Shown piece by piece: positions 1 to 4,367 of a stretch of 7,521 bases of DNA (the first letter of the stretch is position 1; every line of letters begins with the position of its first letter). The position numbers were made by a program, and so were the translations under genes. A model generated the notes under the pieces. It saw only the letters and a program-made list of their open reading frames with translations, had not been told where the DNA came from and made no database searches. Source of the DNA: Chloroflexota bacterium (GTDB taxonomy: Bacteria; Chloroflexota; Limnocylindria; Limnocylindrales; CSP1-4); contig JACVXW010000044.1 in assembly GCA_015661135.1 (NCBI GenBank), positions 1 to 7,521 of the forward strand, written 5' to 3'.

Positions 1-599
1 ACAGCCACGAACGGTGCGGCCGATCGCGCGTCGATGATCTTGGTCGCCGTTACTGGCCCGATTCCCGGCAGCGCCTCGAGCTCCGCTTGCGTTGCGCGGT
101 TCAGGTCAAGGAGGCCATCGTTGCCGCCTCCGCCGCCCCCGGCCGGACCGGATCCCTCGCTCTGAGCCGCGGGATCGTCGCGGGAAGGGACGACCACGTG
201 CGCACCGTCCTCAAGGATGGCCGCCAGGTTCAGCGCGGCGGCCACACGCGCCGCATCCACCCGTGGCCCAAACCCGCCAGCGGCAGCAACCGCGTCGCCG
301 ACGCGGGCACCGGCCGGCAGCCGGTAGACGCCCGGTGCGACCACCGCCCCGGCCACGTCCACCACGATCACGCCGATTCGCTCGGGTGCGTCCGTCCCGA
401 GGGCGACCCCGGTACCGTCGACCGGGCGGCCCGCGCTCGCGCCGACGGCGATTGCAACGGCCAGCACGCCGAGGAGGGTGATCGCGCCGATCGCCGCGAC
501 GAGCCCGAGGCGAGGCAGTCCGGGCGCGACCGTGTCCGCTGATGACGCCGGCGCGGCGGGCGCGTCAACCACGCGCCAGGGGGCGTTGAGAGGGTCCAC
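1..599 (-). CDS. comEA: ComEA family competence / DNA-binding protein, C-terminus cut by window edge
   Basis: ComEA proteins are membrane-anchored receptors that bind double-stranded DNA outside the cytoplasmic membrane and pass it to the ComEC channel. About 199 codons are visible from the GTG at 599. In order: a proline/alanine-rich cytoplasmic start, one membrane segment (about residues 33-53, LVAAIGAITLLGVLAVAIAVG), an SLBB domain (about 75-139, with GAVVAPGVYRLPAG), a glycine-rich linker (about 150-160) and a helix-hairpin-helix domain from about 163 (LLDLNRATQAELEALPGIGP, then TATKIIDAR), which is the family's signature. The frame is open to base 1, so the last residues of the HhH domain lie outside. 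Start choice: the frame stays open upstream and another GTG exists at 659, but that one sits in the loop of a 13-bp hairpin and has no Shine-Dalgarno, whereas the GTG at 599 follows GAGG closely. comEC would be expected next, beyond the left edge. Family call is firm; the start is less certain. Confidence 0.9.
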   Translation of the reverse strand, partial: MDPLNAPWRVVDAPAAPASSADTVAPGLPRLGLVAAIGAITLLGVLAVAIAVGASAGRPVDGTGVALGTDAPERIGVIVVDVAGAVVAPGVYRLPAGARVGDAVAAAGGFGPRVDAARVAAALNLAAILEDGAHVVVPSRDDPAAQSEGSGPAGGGGGGNDGLLDLNRATQAELEALPGIGPVTATKIIDARSAAPFVA

Positions 600-637
600 G
601 AGTCCTCGCCCGGCGGGTCTCGGGGCGGGAGAGTCAG

Positions 638-677
638 AACGTCCCGTCCGCCGGGGCACATCGCCGGACGGGACGTT
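638..677 (-). terminator. 13-bp inverted repeat, probable terminator of the upstream minus-strand cluster
   Basis: Bases 638-650 (AACGTCCCGTCCG) and 665-677 are perfect reverse complements separated by a 14-nt loop. The hairpin lies between the stop of the propeller gene at 762 and the chosen comEA start at 599. On the minus strand it is followed by CTGACTCTCC rather than a run of T, so it is not a textbook intrinsic terminator. It could also be a processing or mRNA-stabilising element in front of comEA. Confidence 0.5.
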
Positions 678-761
678 GCTCGGACAGTACCGACTGACGC
701 TTAGCTGCGACTTATCTGGAGCCCGATCGGGGTTCGGTCTATCGCGACCGACCGGCGGGAT

Positions 762-1184
762 TCAGCGGTCGAGCTGCTCCCAGGGGACCCAGCTGCTGCC
801 GTCCCACCAGCGATGCCAGGTGCGGCCGTCACGTCCGCGGGCGAAGACATCGAGCCGATCGGCACCCCACGAGGACGCCGCCGGGGTCTCGGCCGGGTCC
901 AGGTCACCGCCGAGGGACTCCCAGGCGTGCCACGCCGCCCCGTCCCAGTAGCGATTCCAGAGCGCCCCGTCGGCCATGATTGCGAAGACTTCCATCTGGC
1001 CGACGGCCCACGCGGTCACGGCCGGCGCCGAGGCGAGGCTGCCGCCGAGCGATTCGGCCTCGGCCCAGGCGCCGTGATCGAAGGTGCGGTGGATGAGGGC
1101 GCCGTCGAAATCGACCCAGAAGACGTCGATCCTTTCGGCTCCCCAGGAAACGGCCGCAGTACCCCGGGCGTTGGCCACACTCAC
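762..1184 (-). CDS. Short PLL-like / DUF346 beta-propeller repeat protein (about three blades)
   Basis: The 140-residue product is made almost entirely of three tandem repeats of about 48 residues. Each follows the pattern SWGA-R-DVF...DGALWHR-WDG-AW--WESLGG: blade 1 about residues 12-58, blade 2 about 58-105, blade 3 about 105-140. This matches the PLL-type (Photorhabdus luminescens lectin, DUF346) propeller repeat, whose members usually have about seven blades and often bind fucose or other glycans in pockets between blades. Here there are only about three, with no signal peptide or membrane segment, so a closed propeller would need oligomerisation, or this is a remnant of a larger gene. 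The start is GTG at 1184; no Shine-Dalgarno is visible in front of it. The frame is open upstream only to a TGA at 1233, which is the stop of the preceding 72-residue ORF in the same frame. Last gene of the minus-strand cluster. Repeat family is clear; ligand and function are not. Confidence 0.8.
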   Translation of the reverse strand: MSVANARGTAAVSWGAERIDVFWVDFDGALIHRTFDHGAWAEAESLGGSLASAPAVTAWAVGQMEVFAIMADGALWNRYWDGAAWHAWESLGGDLDPAETPAASSWGADRLDVFARGRDGRTWHRWWDGSSWVPWEQLDR

Positions 1185-1232
1185 GGGTCGAACGGTAGCG
1201 GCAACAGCACGGCCGTGCAGAGCGCTCAGAGG

Positions 1233-1451
1233 TCAGGTGGTCGCCGGGCGCGGCCCAGCGGGTCGTCCTGAGCCCAGGCCTCGCCTGCCGAGGTCTACGA
1301 GTCGTCGGAGGAGGCCGGCGATCCGCGCGGTGAACGCACTCCAGCCGGAGCGGCGGGCACCGCGGACGAGGGCGCTGCGGCGCTCCGCTTCGGCCTCACG
1401 GAGGAGGTCGTTCAGGTGCTCGGCGGCGAGCATTGCCACGAGATACTGCAC
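1233..1451 (-). CDS. Small basic helical protein of unknown function, 72 aa
   Basis: Not recognised as a named family. It starts at GTG 1451, with AAAGGA about 8 nt upstream on the minus strand, a good ribosome binding site that fixes the start and is the main reason for calling this ORF real. The N-terminal third (residues about 3-30, QYLVAMLAAEHLNDLLREAE) predicts as an amphipathic helix rich in Leu, Ala and Glu. The rest is arginine-rich (RRSALVRGARRSG, then LLRRLVDLGRRG) and ends in a Gly/Pro/Arg tail. There is no signal peptide or cysteine. It follows the 42-residue membrane protein by 68 bases and precedes the propeller gene by 48 bases on the same strand, so co-transcription from the promoter near 1730-1705 is likely. 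A membrane-peripheral or nucleic-acid-associated role would fit the charge, but this is inference. Confidence 0.6.
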   Translation of the reverse strand: MQYLVAMLAAEHLNDLLREAEAERRSALVRGARRSGWSAFTARIAGLLRRLVDLGRRGLGSGRPAGPRPATT

Positions 1452-1519
1452 GGTGATGTTCCTTTCGAGGATGTCGATAGAGTTCTGGCTCGAGGCTGGC
1501 GGTCCGTCCCGGCTGGCGG

Positions 1520-1648
1520 TCAGCGGGCGTGGTCGTCGCCGACGGTCGGCCGGGAGTCAACGCCCCAGCGCCAGGCGGCGAGGCCCAGGAGGCCGAGGCT
1601 GCCGGGAAGGGCAACGGCCAGGATGAAGAAGGTGATGATTGCGATCAT
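1520..1648 (-). CDS. Very small single-span membrane protein, 42 aa
   Basis: Minus-strand ORF with ATG at 1648 and TGA at 1520-1522. A strong Shine-Dalgarno, GGGAGG, sits 7 nt before the ATG, and a near-consensus promoter lies about 60-85 bases upstream (TTGACA at 1733-1728, TATTCT at 1710-1705). The product is a hydrophobic segment of about 24 residues (IAIITFFILAVALPGSLGLL, then GLAAW), followed by a short charged tail (RWGVDSRPTVGDDHAR). This is the layout of a single-pass inner-membrane microprotein. It is the first gene of the minus-strand cluster. I do not recognise a family. Short membrane proteins of this kind are often modulators of a membrane complex or stress products, but nothing in the sequence names a partner. 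Existence of the gene is well supported by start signals plus composition; function is unknown. Confidence 0.65.
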   Translation of the reverse strand: MIAIITFFILAVALPGSLGLLGLAAWRWGVDSRPTVGDDHAR

Positions 1649-1671
1649 TGGGGACCTCCCGGACTCTCACA

Positions 1672-1699
1672 TAACCTGTCTGATGGCTTGCATTGGTTA
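1672..1699. promoter_or_regulatory. Operator-like inverted repeat, copy 1 (TAACC-N18-GGTTA)
   Basis: TAACC at 1672-1676 and its reverse complement GGTTA at 1695-1699 are separated by 18 nt. The left arm extends as TAACCTGTC, identical to copy 2 at 1723. It lies just downstream of the predicted start of the minus-strand transcript. Likely binding site of a dimeric regulator; the adjacent CGNR gene is the obvious candidate. Confidence 0.55.
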
Positions 1700-1704
1700 C
1701 TCGG

Positions 1705-1733
1705 AGAATAGGCCCTTGCGCGTAACCTGTCAA
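1705..1733 (-). promoter_or_regulatory. Sigma-70 type promoter for the small-protein cluster
   Basis: On the minus strand, a perfect -35 TTGACA (1733-1728) is separated by exactly 17 nt from a -10 TATTCT (1710-1705; 5 of 6 to TATAAT). Transcription would start near 1698, giving a leader of about 50 nt before the ATG at 1648. The -35 box lies inside the second operator-like repeat (1723-1750), and the predicted start point lies at the edge of the first (1672-1699), so a protein bound to either repeat would be expected to interfere. Confidence 0.75.
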
Positions 1734-1750
1734 GCCCTGTAGAGTGGTTA
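1723..1750. promoter_or_regulatory. Operator-like inverted repeat, copy 2 (TAACC-N18-GGTTA)
   Basis: Same arms and same 18-nt spacing as copy 1, exactly 51 bp away (close to five helical turns). It begins TAACCTGTC and ends at 1750, only 5 bases before the ATG at 1756 of the CGNR gene. It covers the -35 box of the minus-strand promoter and any plus-strand -10 region for the regulator, so it is placed to control both directions. Confidence 0.55.
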
Positions 1751-1755
1751 GCACG

Positions 1756-2343
1756 ATGTCCGTTGGCCACATGCCCGACCACGACCACGGTCTCTCGCTC
1801 GAGACCGCGCTCGAGTTCCTCAACACGCGGGAGCTTGACGCCGGCGACCTCGTCGACCACCTCCACCGGCCGTCGGACGCGCGTGCCTGGTTCATCGAGC
1901 AAGGAACGCTGCACGGCGACGCCGCCGAGGCATGGTCCGATGCGGACCTTGCCCGGGTCCGTGTCGTGCGCGAAGCGCTCCGCGAGGTAGTGGATGCGGT
2001 CGTCGAGGAGCGGCGCCCGCGCCCGATCGCCGTGGATGTCGTGAACGCCGCCCTGGCGTCCGGAGCCTCGACCCGCCTCGAATTGGACGGCGCGACTATC
2101 AAAGTTGGCCATCGGCACGGCGCCGCGGCGGTCGATGACGCGCTGGCGACGCTCGCGAGCCCGATCGTCGCTGAGCTTGCGAGTGGCCGCCCCGACCGGT
2201 TCCGGACCTGCGCCAACGACACCTGCCGCTGGACCTTCTTCGACACCTCGCCGACCGGCCGTCGCCGTTGGTGCGACATGCGTACCTGCGGGAACCGCGC
2301 CAAGGCCGCCCGCCATCGCGCTCGGCTCGCCGGCGTCGGCTGA
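1756..2343 (+). CDS. ABATE / CGNR zinc-finger domain protein, probable transcription regulator
   Basis: 195-residue protein with an N-terminal ABATE-type domain (about residues 12-140, opening LETALEFLNTRELDAGDLVD, corresponding to the family's LxLxLVNT-like start) and a C-terminal CGNR zinc finger (about 148-190). The putative zinc ligands are Cys152, Cys157, Cys173 and Cys178, in TCANDTC, RRWCD and TCGNRAKAARHRAR; the CGNR signature is residues 178-181. The basic tail after it suits nucleic-acid binding. The family (PF07336 with PF11706) is described as putative stress-induced transcription regulators; few members are characterised. Start: an in-frame GTG at 1744 and an ATG at 1771 are alternatives. 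The ATG at 1756 is preferred because it lies just outside the second operator-like repeat. No good Shine-Dalgarno is present, so the mRNA may be leaderless. Divergent from the small-protein cluster, with paired inverted repeats between them, suggesting autoregulation plus control of that cluster. Confidence 0.9.
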   Translation: MSVGHMPDHDHGLSLETALEFLNTRELDAGDLVDHLHRPSDARAWFIEQGTLHGDAAEAWSDADLARVRVVREALREVVDAVVEERRPRPIAVDVVNAALASGASTRLELDGATIKVGHRHGAAAVDDALATLASPIVAELASGRPDRFRTCANDTCRWTFFDTSPTGRRRWCDMRTCGNRAKAARHRARLAGVG

Positions 2344-2348
2344 CGGCG

Positions 2349-2377
2349 TTGTAACGGCGCGGCACTCCGCGCATCAT
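2349..2377 (+). promoter_or_regulatory. Possible leaderless promoter for the membrane protein gene
   Basis: TTGTAA (2349-2354) and CATCAT (2372-2377) are spaced by 17 nt, each 4 of 6 to the sigma-70 consensus. The predicted transcription start falls on or next to the ATG at 2384, which has no Shine-Dalgarno. The match is modest, so this is tentative. Confidence 0.35.
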
Positions 2378-2383
2378 CTGGTC

Positions 2384-2818
2384 ATGTCCGGGCGGAAGCA
2401 GCGGCGACGATCCCTCTACGACGAAGCGAACCGCGCGCTCGGAGCGCCCGAACGAGCTCCCCAGCCGCAGGATGCGCGTCGAGACGAGCCGATCCCGTCG
2501 ATCGCGGCGGTGCCCCCGGGCCGGGCCTCGATGGGATACCGAGTGCTTGCGTTCGTGCTCCTCATCCTGGCACTTTGGCTGGCGGCCATCTTCCCCGTGG
2601 TCTGGATCGGCGGTGTGCTCCTCGACGCAGTGAGGGGTGGCCCGCTGGAGGAGATCGTCAGCACCTCAATATTCGTGGTCTGGCTCATGGCGCCGATCGT
2701 GATCGCGGGTCGCATCGCGCGCGAAATCCCGCGAGCGCAGGAGGGGATGCCGCGGCCACTGTTCTATCGCGTTCTTGACGCGCTGGGCGCGCTGGCCCGG
2801 ATCAGACACGGACTCTGA
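2384..2818 (+). CDS. Hypothetical two-segment membrane protein, 144 aa
   Basis: Not recognised as a named family. The ATG at 2384 is chosen over the much longer open frame (back to about 2105) because the earlier part overlaps the CGNR gene in another frame and reads as low-complexity Arg/Ala/Pro shadow. The product has a strongly basic start (MSGRKQRRRS), a charged and proline-rich cytoplasmic stretch (about 11-50), a long hydrophobic segment (about 52-81, VLAFVLLILALWLAAIF then VVWIGGVLL), a short loop with Gly-Gly-Pro and acidic residues (82-90), a second hydrophobic segment (91-110, IVSTSIFVVWLMAPIVIAG) and a basic C-terminal tail with a short amphipathic helix (about 125-142). Positive charges at both ends predict both termini inside. 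It follows the CGNR stop by 40 bases on the same strand, so it may be co-transcribed with it or use its own leaderless promoter. It converges on the LLM gene with only 22 bases between stops. Confidence 0.75.
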   Translation: MSGRKQRRRSLYDEANRALGAPERAPQPQDARRDEPIPSIAAVPPGRASMGYRVLAFVLLILALWLAAIFPVVWIGGVLLDAVRGGPLEEIVSTSIFVVWLMAPIVIAGRIAREIPRAQEGMPRPLFYRVLDALGALARIRHGL

Positions 2819-2840
2819 GGCTGGCGGCGCCCGGACTCGC

Positions 2841-3779
2841 TCAGTCGCGCTCGAGAGCGGGGCGGACCTCGGTCGCGAGCCGGGTCATCGATTCCTCGTC
2901 GTGGGGTGACGGGAATCCGGCGATGAGGTGTCGATAGCCGATGGCCGGGTACGGTGCGAGCATCTCGACCACGTCCTCGGGCGTGCCGACCGGCTGGTCC
3001 TCCCAGTGTCGGGCGTTGCCGTTCCGGGCGAACATCGCGGCGAAGACCTGCCGTGCTTCCTCCCGGGAGTCGCGGATGATCACCGTCCCGACGCCGGTCG
3101 TCCGTTCGATTTCCGCGGGGTCGCGGCCCTCCCGCTCGCAATGCTCGAGGAGGATCGCCTCCTTGCGTTTCACGGCCGCGATCCCGCCTCCGACGTTGTT
3201 GGCGTCGGCGTACTTCGCGACCAGCCGGAGGGTGACCTTCTCGCCGCCCCCGCCAACCACGATCGGCAGGCGCTCCTGGATCGGCGGCGGATCGTTCCGG
3301 ACCTCGAGGGCCGAGTAGCGCGGCCCGGCCGCGGACGGCGCCGTCCCGTGGAGCATGCCGCGCATCACCGGCAGCGCCTCGGCCAGCCAGCGAAGCCGAT
3401 CCGGCGGACCGTCACCGAACCGGAGCCCGTACGCAGCGTGCTCGCGATCGAACCAGGCGGCGCCGATACCGAGGATCGCGCGCCCGCCGGACACGTGATC
3501 CAGGGTCGTGACGATCTTGGCGGTCACGGCCGGCTCGCGGAACGTGTTGGCGCCGACCATCAGCCCGATCCGGATCCGTTCGGTGGCCATCGCCCAACCC
3601 GTCAGGACCGTCCAGCCCTCGAGGATCGGCCCCTCCCACGACCCGACGATCGGGTAGAGATGGTCCCAGGTCCAGAGCGTGTCGAACCCGAGCCGGTCCG
3701 CTCGGCGCCCGGCCTCGAGCAGCGACGGCCAGTCCGTGTACTGGTTCCAGCAGAGCGCGCCCAGGCGGATCGAGGACAT
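2841..3779 (-). CDS. LLM class (luciferase-like) flavin / F420-dependent oxidoreductase
   Basis: 312-residue protein with the luciferase-like monooxygenase TIM-barrel pattern: IRLGALCWNQYTDWPSLLEA at the first strand and helix (4-23), TLWTWDHLYP (34-43) with the conserved Asp-His, IGLMVGANTFREPAVTAK (71-88), LDHVSGGRAILGIGAAW (93-109), where GGRAILGIGAAW is the usual LLM family motif, and PIVVGGGGEKVTLRLVAKYA (172-191) as the phosphate-binding and C-terminal barrel region. The family uses reduced FMN or coenzyme F420; sequences of this shape are often annotated as F420-dependent, but cofactor and substrate cannot be decided here. Start: the ATG at 3779 begins right at the conserved barrel strand; the frame runs 36 codons further to 3887, but that extension looks like non-coding Pro/Arg/Ser and spans hairpins. 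No close Shine-Dalgarno (GGAG about 13 nt away). The soluble cytoplasmic enzyme stands alone, with convergent or unrelated neighbours. Confidence 0.9.
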   Translation of the reverse strand: MSSIRLGALCWNQYTDWPSLLEAGRRADRLGFDTLWTWDHLYPIVGSWEGPILEGWTVLTGWAMATERIRIGLMVGANTFREPAVTAKIVTTLDHVSGGRAILGIGAAWFDREHAAYGLRFGDGPPDRLRWLAEALPVMRGMLHGTAPSAAGPRYSALEVRNDPPPIQERLPIVVGGGGEKVTLRLVAKYADANNVGGGIAAVKRKEAILLEHCEREGRDPAEIERTTGVGTVIIRDSREEARQVFAAMFARNGNARHWEDQPVGTPEDVVEMLAPYPAIGYRHLIAGFPSPHDEESMTRLATEVRPALERD

Positions 3780-3890
3780 GGTGGCGTCGGGACTCCGGGT
3801 TCGGTCGTCTGTTGGAAGAAGCGAGCCCGAAGGGCGGTTCCATCGTCCTCCGGGCTCTTCCCGTGCCGCCTCGGCTAGAGTCGCCACGAG

Positions 3891-3908
3891 CCGGGTAACG
3901 GTACCCGG
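3891..3908 (-). terminator. Short hairpin directly after the GNAT stop codon
   Basis: CCGGGTA (3891-3897) pairs with TACCCGG (3902-3908) around a 4-nt loop. On the minus strand it abuts the TGA of the GNAT gene (3911-3909) and is followed by CTCGTGGCG, without a T run. Position fits a transcription end or RNA-stabilising hairpin for the leuS-GNAT transcript; a U-less terminator cannot be proven from sequence alone. Confidence 0.45.
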
Positions 3909-4367
3909 TCAGAGCTCGAGGCGGGCGACGACCTCTCCCTCGTGGACTTCGCCGGTCGGGACGAAGCCCAGGCCCGTATAGAACGGCTCAGGGCCGCCCT
4001 CTGCCGGCACCCACGAGACAAGCAGCTGCGTGGCGCCAGGGAGGGTGCGAACGTAGTCGGCGATCAGGGCCACCGCGGCCCGGCCGTGGCCGCGGCGCTG
4101 GAATCGCCGATCGATCATCAGCCGCCACAGGTAGTACTCGGGCGCCGCGGTGTCGATCGAGAGCATCGCAAAGCCGACCGGCTCGCCGGCGGCGTAGATG
4201 GCCCGGTACCACGCCTTCGGCTCGAACAGCGCCTCGGCGAACGAGACCGCGTTCGGCGCCACGAATCCCGTCTGCGCCGGGTCCACTTCGAGGCGACAGA
4301 TCGCCCGGACGGTGCCCCCGGTGACCTCGCGGAGCTCGACGGCCGCGTCGCCCACTCCGTCGCCCAT
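3909..4367 (-). CDS. GNAT family N-acetyltransferase, diamine/spermidine acetyltransferase-like
   Basis: 152-residue protein with the GNAT fold signatures: an N-terminal strand (VELREVT, 10-16), helix region with LEVDPAQTGFVAPNAVSFAE (26-45), central strands VGFAMLSID (64-72) and YYLWRLMIDRRFQ (78-90), the acetyl-CoA pyrophosphate loop QRRGHGRAA (90-98, fitting R/Q-x-x-G-x-G/A), strand LLVSWVPAEG (115-124) and EPFYTGLGFVPTGE (127-140), whose Tyr130 is the usual general acid. The segment QTGFVAPNAVSFAEA resembles BltD/SpeG-like polyamine acetyltransferases, so a polyamine or other small amine is the likeliest acetyl acceptor, but the substrate is not determined. Its ATG shares one base with the leuS stop codon (TAATG), so it is probably translationally coupled to leuS and made at a related level. 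Full length for the family, soluble and cytoplasmic. Confidence 0.88.
   Translation of the reverse strand: MGDGVGDAAVELREVTGGTVRAICRLEVDPAQTGFVAPNAVSFAEALFEPKAWYRAIYAAGEPVGFAMLSIDTAAPEYYLWRLMIDRRFQRRGHGRAAVALIADYVRTLPGATQLLVSWVPAEGGPEPFYTGLGFVPTGEVHEGEVVARLEL

Noticed and set aside
722..750. Palindrome CCCGATCGGG and a small CGGTC/GACCG hairpin after the propeller stop, and a weak TAGACC/GATAAG promoter for comEA
   Set aside because: Stems of 5 bp and 4-of-6 boxes with 19-nt spacing are expected by chance at this GC content.
87..951. Plus-strand frames across the left 950 bases
   Set aside because: They lie antisense to comEA and the propeller gene, whose minus-strand products match known families; the plus-strand products are Arg/Pro/Gly-rich with no domain.
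1557..2316. Long minus-strand frames antisense to the CGNR gene
   Set aside because: Arg/Ser/Ala/Thr-rich shadows; the plus strand encodes a complete ABATE/CGNR protein with all four cysteines.
2928..3878. Plus-strand frame of 316 codons antisense to the LLM gene
   Set aside because: Antisense shadow: the composition is low-complexity Arg/Pro/Val/Asp, and the minus strand has clear LLM motifs.
3780..3887. N-terminal extension of the LLM gene to a start at 3887
   Set aside because: The added 36 residues resemble nothing in the family, span hairpin-forming DNA, and the ATG at 3779 is right before the first barrel strand.
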